A DNA stretch of 64,000 nt from Janibacter sp. DB-40 (GCF_029510815.1 NZ_CP120360.1:434001-498000), one strand, 5' to 3'; counted from the stretch's first letter, positions 25,481-36,444 are shown. Made by a program: numbers and translations. The notes: generated from the letters alone by a model not told the origin.

Positions 25481-25906
25481 ATGACCAACCAGAGCTACGC
25501 ACTCGGTGAGAACATCGAGCACTTCACGATCGCGGACCTCGCGAAGAGCAGTCCCCACTACCGGCAGGTGCTGTGGACCGGAGAGCACGCACAGATCGTC
25601 ATCATGACGATCCCGCCGGGTGAGGAGATCGGCGCCGAGGTCCACGAGCACGGCGACCAGATCCTGACGTTCGTCAGCGGCACCGGGACGGCGGACCTGG
25701 CCGACGCCAGTCACCCGGTCGAGGCGGGTGACCAGTGCGCCGTCCCGGCCGGGGCGCTGCACAACTTCCGGAACACCGGGACCGAGCCCCTGGTCCTCTA
25801 CACCATCTACTCGCCGCCGGAGCACGCGCCGGACGCCGCCTTCGCCACGAAGGCCGAGGCCGACGCCGCTGAGGCGAGTGGCGAGGACCAGCCACCGACC
25901 CGCTGA
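25481..25906 (+). CDS. Cupin domain protein
   Basis: 141 residues from ATG 25481, with GGAAGGA upstream. A single cupin barrel: motif 1 EVHEHGDQILTFVSGTG (about 49-65) and motif 2 AVPAGALHNFRNTG (about 86-99) supply the His/Glu/His metal ligands. The C-terminal 25 residues are acidic and Ala-rich. Function unknown; metal-binding cupins of this size include sugar isomerases and small-molecule dioxygenase-like proteins. Last gene of the probable FNR-controlled unit; a strong terminator follows. Confidence 0.85.
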   Translation: MTNQSYALGENIEHFTIADLAKSSPHYRQVLWTGEHAQIVIMTIPPGEEIGAEVHEHGDQILTFVSGTGTADLADASHPVEAGDQCAVPAGALHNFRNTGTEPLVLYTIYSPPEHAPDAAFATKAEADAAEASGEDQPPTR

Positions 25907-25925
25907 GGCAGTCCGCGGTGCGAAG

Positions 25926-25969
25926 GGGAGGGGCCGCGGCCGTGGGAAGTCACGGTCGTGGCCTCTCCC
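25926..25969. terminator. Strong bidirectional terminator hairpin
   Basis: 19-base arms 25926-25944 and 25951-25969 pair completely if three G-U pairs are allowed on one strand, with a 6-base loop GGAAGT. It lies between the convergent cupin and FNR-like genes and can serve both. Confidence 0.8.
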
Positions 25970-25973
25970 GTGC

Positions 25974-26687
25974 TCAGGCCTGCGCGGCCCGCTCGAGCAG
26001 CGCGTCGACGTCGTGGATCACCAGGCCGCGGGCGCCGCGGCCGGTGACCACCCCGGACTCACGCAGCCGGCGCAGCTGGCGGCTCAACGACTCCGGGGTG
26101 GTGTCGAGGAGCGAGGCGATGTCCTTCTTCGCCAGGGGCAGCTGCACCGCCGTGCCCCCATCGGTCGGGGAGCCGGGCAACGACAGCAGGTAGTCGGCCA
26201 GTCGGGAGCTGACGTCGCCGGAGAGCAGGGCGTTCAGCCGGGACTCCGCGTCGCCCAGTCGCCGGCTGACGGCCTCCAGCATCCGCAGGACGATCGAGGG
26301 ATGGGTCCGCACGAGCTGCTCCAGGTCCTCGTGCCGGAAGGTGCACATGCTGGCCGCCTCGAGGGCCGTGGCGAAGTGGTCGGGGTTGCGGCCGGTGAGG
26401 AATGCCGACTCACCCACGAAGTCGCCGGGCTGCAGCACCCGGATCACGTGCTCGAAGCCGTCGACGCTGACGCGGGAGATCTTCACCGTGCCGGTGTGCA
26501 CGACCAGCAGTAGGGAGGCCGCCTCACCCGTGGCGTAGACCTGCTCCCCCTTCGCCAGGCGGCGTGGTCGAGCGAGCTGCGCCACGCCCCGTTGCTGCTC
26601 GTGGCTGAGGCCCTGGAAGATCGGGACCCGGGCCACGCACAGGTCCTCGGAGTGCGCCCGGACGACGGGCAGCTGGGTACGGCTCAC
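25974..26687 (-). CDS. Crp/Fnr family transcriptional regulator, FNR-like DNA reader with two cysteines
   Basis: 237 residues from GTG 26687, chosen because GGAGGTGGAC directly precedes it; ATG 26708 would add seven residues without a ribosome site. Cyclic-nucleotide-type beta-roll at about 20-130, dimer helix 130-155, winged helix at about 185-225. The recognition helix TPESLSRQL has Glu199, Ser202 and Arg203, the same residues FNR uses to read TTGAT. It lacks the four FNR cluster cysteines but has Cys17 (LCVARVPIF) and Cys115, the layout of Lactobacillus FLP, which senses oxidation by a disulfide. It probably controls the FNR-type site at 22098. Confidence 0.87.
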   Translation of the reverse strand: MSRTQLPVVRAHSEDLCVARVPIFQGLSHEQQRGVAQLARPRRLAKGEQVYATGEAASLLLVVHTGTVKISRVSVDGFEHVIRVLQPGDFVGESAFLTGRNPDHFATALEAASMCTFRHEDLEQLVRTHPSIVLRMLEAVSRRLGDAESRLNALLSGDVSSRLADYLLSLPGSPTDGGTAVQLPLAKKDIASLLDTTPESLSRQLRRLRESGVVTGRGARGLVIHDVDALLERAAQA

Positions 26688-26713
26688 GTCCACCTCCACG
26701 TCGATCATAGGCA

Positions 26714-26735
26714 GCGAAGGGGAGGGGCCGGCCCT
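26714..26735. terminator. GC-rich hairpin between the regulator and the DUF3152 gene
   Basis: GGGGAGGG and CCCTCCCC arms around GCCGGC, one unpaired G. No T run. Likely ends the leftward DUF3152 transcript or shields the regulator promoter. Confidence 0.45.
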
Positions 26736-26760
26736 CCCCGCAGGTCCGGTGGTCGCGACC

Positions 26761-27585
26761 TCAGTCCGTCGGGGGACCGGTGACCAGCTCGCCCTTCGTG
26801 TCACGCGGCCACGCGTTGGCCTCGCACCCGTCGAGGCCGAGGGTCTGCTGCAGCATGACGGGCGCGGTCCGGCCCTTGCCCGGGCAGGCCTCGTGGCCCT
26901 TGCCCAGCCCGTGGCCGACTTCGTGGTTGATCAGGTAGTGACGGTAGAGCTCGAGGTCCTCGATGTGCGGGACGCCGATGTACCAGCGGTCGAGGTTGAC
27001 CAGGATGTACCGCCCCGCACGGCAGGACGTGTAGCCCTGGGTGTTGGCTCCCGCGGCGGCGCACTGCTCGTCCACGCTGTCCGGGGTCGCGAGCCGGATG
27101 ATCAGGTCGGGCTCGCCCCCCGACACCCGTTGGAACCGCCACCTGCCGTCACCGGTCCAGCCGCGGGGGTTGCGCAGGGTGGCGTCGATGGCGGTGGCGA
27201 ACTCCTTGGCGCCCACACCCGATCCCTTCTCGACCTCGACCTGGTAGGTCATCAGCCGGCCGGACGTGCCACGCACGCGGTCTGACCCCTGCGCTGTCTC
27301 GAAGGTCCCGGTGGTCCGGTAGTCCGGAAGCGTCGGGCTCGACGAGCTGGGGCTCGCGGACGTGGAGGAGGACGACGACGTCGACGGGGTCCGCGGCGGG
27401 GCGGCATCAGCCGAGGGGGAGGAGGTCGTCGACGTGGCGACGGGTGCGGCGCCGGAGTCCCGGTCGGGGCGCAGGGTGACCAGCAGCACCCCGACGATGA
27501 CGAGCAACCCGATCGCGACGCCCACCCGGCGGCGGTGTGCCTGCCCACGGTCCCTGGGCGCGAGGTCGGACGAGTCCACGGGCAT
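26761..27585 (-). CDS. DUF3152 family secreted/anchored metalloprotease-like protein
   Basis: 274 residues from ATG 27585. One membrane helix at about 20-38, a Ser/Thr/Pro-rich stalk at 50-87, then the DUF3152 domain. HEVGHGLGKGH at 221-231 fits the metzincin zinc motif HExxHxxGxxH, and a Met follows at 244 (APVM), as in Met-turn proteases; Cys pairs are present (175/188, 234/254). I infer an extracytoplasmic zinc protease fold; no activity is known for the family to my knowledge. The stalk is a likely mannosylation target of Pmt. Confidence 0.82.
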   Translation of the reverse strand: MPVDSSDLAPRDRGQAHRRRVGVAIGLLVIVGVLLVTLRPDRDSGAAPVATSTTSSPSADAAPPRTPSTSSSSSTSASPSSSSPTLPDYRTTGTFETAQGSDRVRGTSGRLMTYQVEVEKGSGVGAKEFATAIDATLRNPRGWTGDGRWRFQRVSGGEPDLIIRLATPDSVDEQCAAAGANTQGYTSCRAGRYILVNLDRWYIGVPHIEDLELYRHYLINHEVGHGLGKGHEACPGKGRTAPVMLQQTLGLDGCEANAWPRDTKGELVTGPPTD

Positions 27586-27616
27586 CAGGGTAGAGGCCCG
27601 GGACGGGTGGTGCGGC

Positions 27617-29134
27617 TCACGTCGCGTTGTCGAGGAGCCAGTCACGCAGCCGCAGCGTGGACAGGCAGTCGTACTCGTTGTACTGGCCGAGGTCGCTCAG
27701 GCGCTCGGCGGCCAGTGCCGCGTCGCCCTCGGCGACGGCGTCGCGGTACCGCTGGTACTCGAGGATCGACTCGCCGCCGCCGGTGACGCCGTCCGGGTCG
27801 CGCAGGTCGGCGCCCATGTAGAGCGGCTCGAGACGCTTGATGGAGTAGGACGGGCTGCCCACGCGCACAGAGGACTTCACCACCGCGTAGAGGTCGATGA
27901 GCACGCCGTCGTCGATCAGGGCGGCGACCTCGTCGCGGTACACGTCGTGCCGGGCGGTGAGCCGGGTCAGGGCCGTCTGCTCGTAGCCGGCGTAGTGGTA
28001 GACGTGCATGGCGGGCCAGCGCCGCCGCCGCTCACCGACCCAGTCGACGAAGTCGACGAGCGCCTGTCGCTCCTCTGCGCGGTCGTGCGCCCAGAACGGC
28101 GTGAAGCGCTCGCCGTCCTCCGTGGTCAGGCACCCGAAGAGGTACTCCAGGCCCGGGTCGTCGTCGGGGCCGTCGCGCCACATCGGGTCGCCCTCGAAGT
28201 CGAAGAAGACATCTCCCGGGCTCGGCTCCGGCAGGACCGCCGGGGTGTGCACCTCGAAGGCGAGGGGCTGGTCCCGGGTCGGCTCGACCAGCTGCAGCCG
28301 GGCCTGGGCACTCATCGCGGCGAGGTCCTCCGGCTCGAGCCCCTCGACCGGGTCGGTGCGCTGCGCCAGCGCTGCGGCGGTGGTCACGCCGGCGTGGAGG
28401 AGCAGGCGCCGCCGGTACGACGAGACGCCGGCGACGATCCCGACGTCGCCGGACGCGCTGAGCTCGGCCCGGCAGGCGTCGCAGCGCAGACAGGCCCGCC
28501 ACCGGGGATCGCCCCACGCCACCGGTGCGTCCTCACCGAGATGGGTCTCGAGCACCTCGAGGACCCGTGACCGGACGGCGGCGAGGTCCTCGGTGACGTC
28601 CTCCAGCGGGGTGTCGACGACCGACCCGTCCCCGAGGTAGAGCCGGACGAAGGGGGCGACCTGCGCCCCCGCCTCCTGCAACGCCTCGGCGTAGGCGGCC
28701 ACCTGGGCGAGCGCGTGGGCGTGGGCGGAACGGGCCAACTTGGTCTCGGCGACGATCCACCGACCGTCGTCGCCGCGCAGCAGGTGGTCGGCGCGGCCGG
28801 TGAAGCGGCCGGTGCGGACCGGGGCCTGGTGCACCAGGCGCACGCTCGGGTCGGCGAGCAGCCGCAGGGTCGCCTCGTGGTCGAGCCCGCGGGCGTCACG
28901 GACCCCGTCGTGGTGCTCGAGGGTGAGACGTCGGGTGACCTCGGCCTCCCACTCCCGGCCGGCGGCGCCGAAGCGGTCCCGCACCGCGTCGGGCGCGCTG
29001 GGCACCACGTCCCGGCGTCCCAGTCGGACGTCGGCCTCGACCAGCAGGCCGAACTCGCAGCGACGACCGGTCCGCAGGTCACCCGGGGTGATCGTCGGGG
29101 GGCCGGGGACGCCGTCCAGCAAGGGGTAGTGCAT
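27617..29134 (-). CDS. TM0106-family RecB-like putative nuclease
   Basis: 505 residues from ATG 29134. N-terminal RecB/PD-(D/E)xK domain: GRADHLLRG and IVAETKLARSAHA supply the Asp and ExK, and a later Cys cluster (RWRACLRCDACRAEL) is typical. C-terminal RNase-H-like domain with VFFDFEGDP, YHYAGYEQTAL and NEYDCLSTLRLRDW. Many actinobacterial relatives continue into a large superfamily I helicase domain, which is absent here; the protein ends after the RNase-H-like part. Probably acts on DNA; no partner is encoded next to it. Confidence 0.85.
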   Translation of the reverse strand: MHYPLLDGVPGPPTITPGDLRTGRRCEFGLLVEADVRLGRRDVVPSAPDAVRDRFGAAGREWEAEVTRRLTLEHHDGVRDARGLDHEATLRLLADPSVRLVHQAPVRTGRFTGRADHLLRGDDGRWIVAETKLARSAHAHALAQVAAYAEALQEAGAQVAPFVRLYLGDGSVVDTPLEDVTEDLAAVRSRVLEVLETHLGEDAPVAWGDPRWRACLRCDACRAELSASGDVGIVAGVSSYRRRLLLHAGVTTAAALAQRTDPVEGLEPEDLAAMSAQARLQLVEPTRDQPLAFEVHTPAVLPEPSPGDVFFDFEGDPMWRDGPDDDPGLEYLFGCLTTEDGERFTPFWAHDRAEERQALVDFVDWVGERRRRWPAMHVYHYAGYEQTALTRLTARHDVYRDEVAALIDDGVLIDLYAVVKSSVRVGSPSYSIKRLEPLYMGADLRDPDGVTGGGESILEYQRYRDAVAEGDAALAAERLSDLGQYNEYDCLSTLRLRDWLLDNAT

Positions 29135-29249
29135 GGTCCCGACCCTACGAGGGAGCGCCGACAAGCGACCGGGCGTGGTCGTTCCGAGGGTGGTCGTTCG
29201 GGGGTGCTTGGGGGCGCAGGTCGCCCAGCGACCGTGAGCCCCCGAGCGT

Positions 29250-30806
29250 TCAGACCCAGCTGGGGAACCACATGCGCCACTGCCAGTGGTCGTAGGGGAT
29301 GACCTGGGCGGTCCACACCGGCCAGAAGAAGGCGAAGTTGGCGAGCACGAGCAGGCAGTAGGCGCCGATGACGAGGTGGCCGACCCGCCGTCGCCGCTCG
29401 GGCGCGCCTCGGGGCCCCAGCGCCAGCCCGAGGAGGAAGACGACCGCGAGGATCACCCACGGCTGGAAGGAGATGACGTAGAAGGTGAAGATCGTGCGGT
29501 GCTGGAGGAAGAACCACGGCAGCCACCCACCGACGAACCCGGCGAGGATCGCCCCGGCGCGCCAGTCCCGCTTCATGCCCCAGTGGTAGAGCAGGAAGAA
29601 GAGCGCGATGGTCGCCAACCACCAGATCGAGACCGAGCCCAGGCTGGTGATCGCCTTGGAACACTTGTCGACGGCACATCCCTCGACCCCCATCTCCTTC
29701 GACTCGTAGAAGAAGGACGTCGGCCGGGACTGGACCATCCACGACCACGGGTTCGACTGGTAGGTGTGCTCGGAGGTCAGGGTGTCGTGGAAGCCGTAGG
29801 CCTGCACGTGGTAGTCCCACAGCGAGCGAAGGGAGGGGGGCAGCCACTGCACGCCCTCGCCGGGGTTGTCCGCGGCCCACGACCGGTTGTACCCGTGCGT
29901 GCTGGTGAACCACGACGCCCACGACGCGAGGTAGGTGCCGAGGACGACCAGGCTCATCGAGATCCCGGCGGGGACCCCGTCCTTGAGGATCCCGGCGCCG
30001 AACCAGCGTCGGGTGCCCACCGCCCTTCGCGCCCCGATGTCCCACCAGACGGTCATCAGGCCGAAGATCGCGAAGAAGTACAGCCCCGACCACTTGGTGC
30101 CGCAGGCCAGACCCAGGCTCACCGCGGCCACGAGGCGCCACGGCCGCCACAGCAGCCACGGTCCGGTGCGCATGCGCACGCCGGCGGGGAGCGCGGCGAC
30201 CTTCTCCGCCAGCCGTCGTCGTGACCAGTCGCGGTCGATGAGCAGTGCGCCGAAGGCGGCCAGCGCGAAGAACATGAGGATCAGGTCGAGCAGGCCCGTG
30301 CGCGAGTGGACGAAGTGGTGTCCCTCGAAGGCCATGAGGAAGGCGGCGATCGTCCCGAGCCAGCTGGAGCGGAAGAGCCGTCGGGCGATCCGGCCGACCA
30401 TGAGGATCGAGATCGTCCCGAGCAGCGCCACGGAGAAGCGCCAGCCGAAGCTCGACGTCGGTCCGAGGACCCACTCGCCGAAGGCGATGATCCACTTGCC
30501 CACGGGTGGGTGGACGACCATGTCGCCCTGGGTGGTGATGAAGACATCGGTGCTGCCCTCGGTGAAGGTCGGGTCGACCTTCTCGCCCTCGCCCTTCCAC
30601 TTCATCTCGACGCCGTGGTCGAGCATCGAGACGCCCTGCTTGACGTAGTAGGTCTCGTCGAAGATCAGCTGGTGGGGGCGCCCCAGGGACCAGAAGCGCA
30701 CGAGTCCGCCGATGAGGGCGAACAGCAGCGGACCCAGCCAGCCCCACAGCACGTCGCTGGGGCGGAACCCGAGCAGCCGGGAACGCAGCTGCTCACGGCG
30801 ATCCAT
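29250..30806 (-). CDS. Dolichyl/polyprenyl-phosphate-mannose protein mannosyltransferase
   Basis: 518 residues from ATG 30806 (ATG 30815 also possible). GT39/PMT family with about eleven helices. LIFDETYYVK near 49-58 gives the conserved Asp-Glu pair in the first external loop; HPPVGKWIIAFGEW follows. It moves mannose from polyprenyl-phosphate-mannose to Ser/Thr of exported proteins, as Pmt does in Mycobacterium and Streptomyces. Divergent from rsmI, the standard actinobacterial arrangement. The Ser/Thr-rich linkers of the lipoprotein at 19635 and the DUF3152 protein look like suitable substrates. Confidence 0.93.
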   Translation of the reverse strand: MDRREQLRSRLLGFRPSDVLWGWLGPLLFALIGGLVRFWSLGRPHQLIFDETYYVKQGVSMLDHGVEMKWKGEGEKVDPTFTEGSTDVFITTQGDMVVHPPVGKWIIAFGEWVLGPTSSFGWRFSVALLGTISILMVGRIARRLFRSSWLGTIAAFLMAFEGHHFVHSRTGLLDLILMFFALAAFGALLIDRDWSRRRLAEKVAALPAGVRMRTGPWLLWRPWRLVAAVSLGLACGTKWSGLYFFAIFGLMTVWWDIGARRAVGTRRWFGAGILKDGVPAGISMSLVVLGTYLASWASWFTSTHGYNRSWAADNPGEGVQWLPPSLRSLWDYHVQAYGFHDTLTSEHTYQSNPWSWMVQSRPTSFFYESKEMGVEGCAVDKCSKAITSLGSVSIWWLATIALFFLLYHWGMKRDWRAGAILAGFVGGWLPWFFLQHRTIFTFYVISFQPWVILAVVFLLGLALGPRGAPERRRRVGHLVIGAYCLLVLANFAFFWPVWTAQVIPYDHWQWRMWFPSWV

Positions 30807-30865
30807 GGCCGTCATCGTAGGTGAGCCTGCGCAGCACCGCGGCGGTTGCTTGGGAGGATGTGGGC

Positions 30866-31723
30866 ATGCCACTCGTCCTTGCCGCCACGCCCATCGGTGA
30901 TCCCCGTGACGCCAGCACCCGATTCCGGGAGGAGCTGGCCGGCGCCGACGTCGTCGCGGCGGAGGACACCCGCCGGCTGCGCCGCCTCGCCGGCGAGCTC
31001 GGGGTGGAGCTGCCCGAGCGGGTGGTCAGCTACCACGAGCACAACGAGGCCTCCCGCACGGCGGAGCTGCTCGAGTCGGTGACGAAGGGGGAGCGCGTCG
31101 TCCTCGTCACGGACGCCGGGATGCCCTCGGTCTCAGACCCGGGGTACCGCTTCGTGCGGGCGTGCATCGACGCCGAGCAGCACGTGACCTGCGCACCCGG
31201 CCCGAGCGCGGTGCTCGTGGCCGTGGCCCTGTCCGGGCTGCCGGTGGACCGGTTCTGCTTCGAGGGCTTCTTGCCGCGCAAGCCGGGGGAGAAGCGCCGG
31301 GTGCTGGAGGAGCTCCTCCACGAGCGGCGCACGATGGTCTTCTTCGAGGCGCCCCACCGGATCGCGGCCACCCTGGAGGTCATGGCCGACCGCCTCGGCG
31401 CCGACCGTCAGGCCGCGGTCTGCCGCGAGCTGACCAAGACCTACGAGGAGGTCCGCCGCGGCGGGCTGGCCGAGCTGGCGGAGTGGGCCGCCGAGGGCGT
31501 CAGGGGTGAGATCACCATCGTGGTCGGCGGTGCCGAGGAGACCATCGTCTCCCTCGAGGACGCAGTGGCCGAGGTCCTCGCCCGGCACGACCGCGGCACC
31601 CGTCTGAAGGACGTCTGCGCCGCCGTCGCGACCTCGACCGGTCACGGCAAGAAGGCGCTCTACGACGCCGTCCTGTCCCACAGGGCCTCTGCGAACCGAC
31701 CTGACAGGTCCCGCTCAGACTGA
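30866..31723 (+). CDS. rsmI: 16S rRNA (cytidine(1402)-2'-O)-methyltransferase
   Basis: 285 residues from ATG 30866. Tetrapyrrole-methylase fold: LVLAATPIGDPRDAS at the N-terminus, AEDTRRLRRL, the family signature VLVTDAGMPSVSDPGYR near 87-103, GPSAVLVALxSGLP-like region, and FFEAPHRIAATL near 160. It methylates the ribose of C1402 in 16S rRNA using SAM. Length is normal. Start is preceded by GGAGGATG at good distance. Confidence 0.95.
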   Translation: MPLVLAATPIGDPRDASTRFREELAGADVVAAEDTRRLRRLAGELGVELPERVVSYHEHNEASRTAELLESVTKGERVVLVTDAGMPSVSDPGYRFVRACIDAEQHVTCAPGPSAVLVAVALSGLPVDRFCFEGFLPRKPGEKRRVLEELLHERRTMVFFEAPHRIAATLEVMADRLGADRQAAVCRELTKTYEEVRRGGLAELAEWAAEGVRGEITIVVGGAEETIVSLEDAVAEVLARHDRGTRLKDVCAAVATSTGHGKKALYDAVLSHRASANRPDRSRSD

Positions 31724-31741
31724 CCTGAGACAATCCGCGCC

Positions 31742-32527
31742 ATGACCGAGCCGATGCCTGACTCCGGCACCGACCTGCCCCTCGACCCCGACACCATTGA
31801 GACCGGCGACACCGCGGAGCGCGCTGCCGCGAGGGCGGCGGCGGGTGCACGCCAGGCCCGTGCCGAGCACGCCGACAGGGCGGAGCCGGGCGCCCAGGAG
31901 CGCACCGTGGTGCGGCTGATGCGCCACGGTGAGGTCGACAACCCGGACAAGATCCTCTACGGCCGCCTGCCGGACTACCACCTGTCCGACCTCGGTCGGG
32001 AGATGGCCGAGGCCGTCGCCGAGCACCTCGCCGACCGCGACCTCTCGCTCGTCGTGCACAGTCCGCTGGAGCGCACCGCCGAGACCGCTGCCCCGACCCT
32101 GGAGCGGCACGGCCTGACGGCGGTCGTCGACCCCCGGGTCATCGAGGCCGGCAACAAGTTCGAGGGGCGTCGCTTCCGCAAGCGTCTCCTGCTCGACCCG
32201 CGCCGCTGGTGGTGGGTGCGCGACCCCACCGTGCCCACGTGGGGCGAGTCGTACCACGCGATCAGCAAGCGGATGATGGCCGCCATCGAGGACGCCCGGG
32301 ACCACGCCCGCGGCCGCGAGGCGCTCATCGTCAGCCACCAGCTGCCGATCTGGACGATCCGCAGCGCCCTGGAGAGCCGTCGCCTGTGGCACGACCCGCG
32401 CCGGCGCCAGTGCAACCTCGCCTCGCTCACCTCCGTGACCTTCGTCGGTGACGAGGTCGTCGACGTGTCCTACACCGAGCCCGCGGCCCACCTCTACGCC
32501 CGGGCCGCGAAGATCCCGGGAGCCTGA
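31742..32527 (+). CDS. Histidine phosphatase family protein
   Basis: 261 residues from ATG 31742. A disordered Ala/Glu-rich N-terminus (1-50) precedes the phosphoglycerate-mutase fold: LMRHGEVDNP with catalytic His62 (RHGE 61-64), VHSPLERTAETA with the second Arg, and VSHQLPIWTIRSAL with the second His. In actinobacteria this gene regularly stands first in the cytochrome c maturation cluster, as here, with the TlpA gene eight bases later. Its real substrate and its link to cytochrome maturation are unknown. Confidence 0.9.
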   Translation: MTEPMPDSGTDLPLDPDTIETGDTAERAAARAAAGARQARAEHADRAEPGAQERTVVRLMRHGEVDNPDKILYGRLPDYHLSDLGREMAEAVAEHLADRDLSLVVHSPLERTAETAAPTLERHGLTAVVDPRVIEAGNKFEGRRFRKRLLLDPRRWWWVRDPTVPTWGESYHAISKRMMAAIEDARDHARGREALIVSHQLPIWTIRSALESRRLWHDPRRRQCNLASLTSVTFVGDEVVDVSYTEPAAHLYARAAKIPGA

Positions 32528-32534
32528 CCCCTCG

Positions 32535-33128
32535 ATGACTGACCACCGCCCCACCCGTCGTTCCGTCGTCGTCGCCGCGAGCAGCCTCGCCCTCCTGACG
32601 ATCGCCGGCTGCTCGTCCTCGTCCGACACCGCGGACGCGGCCCAGAACGCCGGCTACCGCTCCGGTGACGGCAGCGTGACGATGATCGACCCGGACGAGC
32701 GGAAGGAACCCGTCGAGCTCTCCGGCGAGACCCTCGACGGGACGACGTGGGACAGCGCCGACCACCGCGGCTCGGTCGTCGTCGTCAACGTCTGGGCCAG
32801 CTGGTGCGGGCCGTGCGCCAAGGAGGCCCCGCACCTCGTCGCACTGAACAAGGAGCTGAAGGGGCAGGACGTCGAGCTCGTCGGCATCAACTACCGTGAG
32901 TCCTCGGTGGCGACCGGCCGGGCCCAGGCCGAGACGTGGGGCTTCACCTGGCCCTCGATCTACGACGAGACCGGCAGCACCTCCCTCGACATGCAGGGCA
33001 CCATGACCGCCCAGCCCTCGACCGCCGTCCTCGACCGAGAGGGACGCATCGCCGCGGTCGTGCTCGGGGCGACGACCGAGTCGACCCTCATGGGTCTGGT
33101 CGAGGACACCCTCGCCGAATCCGCATGA
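32535..33128 (+). CDS. TlpA/ResA-like thiol-disulfide lipoprotein
   Basis: 197 residues from ATG 32535. Lipoprotein signal with box IAGC (Cys26), then a thioredoxin fold with active site WCGPC (Cys91, Cys94). Anchored outside the membrane, it keeps apocytochrome c CxxCH cysteines reduced for haem attachment, receiving electrons from CcdA encoded next. The twin arginine at residues 8-9 (TRRS) is noted but the region looks like a normal lipoprotein signal. Stop overlaps ccdA by ATGA. Confidence 0.92.
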   Translation: MTDHRPTRRSVVVAASSLALLTIAGCSSSSDTADAAQNAGYRSGDGSVTMIDPDERKEPVELSGETLDGTTWDSADHRGSVVVVNVWASWCGPCAKEAPHLVALNKELKGQDVELVGINYRESSVATGRAQAETWGFTWPSIYDETGSTSLDMQGTMTAQPSTAVLDREGRIAAVVLGATTESTLMGLVEDTLAESA

Positions 33129-33900
33129 GCACCGCACTCCTCGCCCTCGCCTCCGTCCCCGCCTCGCTGAGCGACCAGGTCACCGGCGGTGCCCTGCCGC
33201 TCGCGGTGCTCGTCGCCGCCCTCGCGGGCCTCGTCTCCTTCGCGACCCCCTGCGTGCTCCCGCTCGTGCCGGGCTACCTCGGCTACGTCACCGGCCTGTC
33301 CGACATCGCCCTGGAGAAGCGCAGCCGCGGCCGGATGGTCCTGGGCACGCTGCTGTTCATCCTCGGCTTCACCGCCGTCTTCTTGCTCGCGTCGCTCTTC
33401 GTCGCGACCGCCGGGCGGATCTTCATCGAGCAGCGGGAGCTGCTCATGCGCATCGGTGGGGTCCTCGTCATCCTCATGGCCCTGGTCTTCCTGGGCGCGG
33501 GCTCGCAGCGGACCTTCCGCCTGCCGGTCAAGCCGGCCACCGGGCTGGCCGGGGCGCCGGTCCTCGGCGCCGTGTTCGGCCTCGGGTGGGCACCGTGCAT
33601 GGGGCCCACGCTCGCGGCGGTCCTCGCGCTCAACCTCACCGGTGATGCGTCGACCACCCGCGCGGTCGTCCTCGCCGTCGCCTACTGCCTCGGGCTGGGG
33701 GCCCCCTTCGTGCTGATCGCCGCCGCCTACGAGCGATGGGCCCCGGTGTCGGCGTGGCTGCGTCGGCGCCAGCGGACGATCCAGGTGCTCGGCGCCGTCC
33801 TGCTCATCATCATCGGCGTGCTCCTGCTCACCGGCGGCTGGGACGCGATCAACCAGTGGCTGCAGATCCGACTCATCAGCGACGTGGAGGTCCTCATCTG

Positions 33901-33901
<1 letters not shown>
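33125..33901 (+). CDS. ccdA: Cytochrome c biogenesis protein CcdA
   Basis: 258 residues from ATG 33125. Six helices with the two redox cysteines in the usual places: TPCVLP (Cys43, helix 1) and APCMGP (Cys158, helix 4). It carries electrons from cytoplasmic thioredoxin across the membrane to the TlpA/ResA protein. The stop TGA shares its A with the resB ATG. Confidence 0.94.
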
Positions 33902-35480
<1,579 letters not shown>

Positions 35481-35484
<4 letters not shown>

Positions 35485-36437
35485 CGAACGAGATGCTGGC
35501 CCAGTACGCCAACTACGCACTGGCCTCCGCCGCGCTGCTGGTCACCGTGGCGATGCTCGGCTACGCCCTCTACCTCGCGCAGGCCGTGCCGGTGCGGGAG
35601 CGCGCCGACGCGGACGCCAGGATCCCGGCGACCGTGGGCGGCCCGGCCGACGACGCGGCCGTCGCCGGCGCGGACGCCGCTGCCCCGGTGGAGACGCCCA
35701 TGAGGGCGCGCAAGGCCGCCGGCATCGCCGGGTCCCTCACGTGGCTAGCCGCCGGCCTCCTCCTGCTCTCGGCCGCGCTGCGCGGCGTCGCCGTCGAGCG
35801 CTTCCCCCTGGGCAACCTCTTCGAGTTCAGTGTCGCCGGGGGGTTCTTCGCCCTGGCGACGTTCAGCGTGGCCTCGACCCGTCGTGACCTGCGCTGGCTC
35901 GGGGTCTTCGTCACCGGCTTCGTCACGCTGCTGCTCATGGTCGCCTCGACCGCCTGGTACGTCGAGGCCGACGAGGTCGTGCCCTCGCTGCAGTCGTACT
36001 GGCTGCCCATCCACGTGACCGTCGCGACCCTGTCGGTCGGTGTCTTCGCCGTCGGCGCCATCGTCAGCGGGCTCTACCTGCTCAGCGACCGCGAGGTCGG
36101 CGGCGAGCGCTTCTGGCGCAAGCTGCCCCCGCCCCAGTCGCTGGAGAGGTTCTCCTACTCCCTGCACATCATCGGCTTCCCGCTGTGGTCCTTCACGCTC
36201 ATCGCCGGAGCGATCTGGGCGCGCGAGGCCTGGGGCGCGTACTGGACGTGGGACCCCAAGGAGGTGTGGACCTTCGTCATCTGGACGGTCTACGCCGCCT
36301 ACCTGCACGCTCGGGCGACGAAGAACACCTCACGCCGCACGGCGAACTGGATCGCCGTTGCGGGATTCGCGTGCATCATCATCAACTACACCGTCGTGAA
36401 CTTCTACTTCATCGGCATGCACAGCTACGCGCAGTGA
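35481..36437 (+). CDS. ccsB: Cytochrome c biogenesis protein CcsB (ResC)
   Basis: 318 residues from ATG 35481. Eight helices; the tryptophan-rich WWD motif region WGAYWTWDPKEVWTFVIW at about 253-270 binds haem, with flanking conserved histidines (SLHIIG, YLHARAT, GMHSY at the end). A disordered loop follows helix 1. It is the catalytic half of the system II haem lyase with ResB. Confidence 0.94.
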
Positions 36438-36444
36438 GGGCGAC

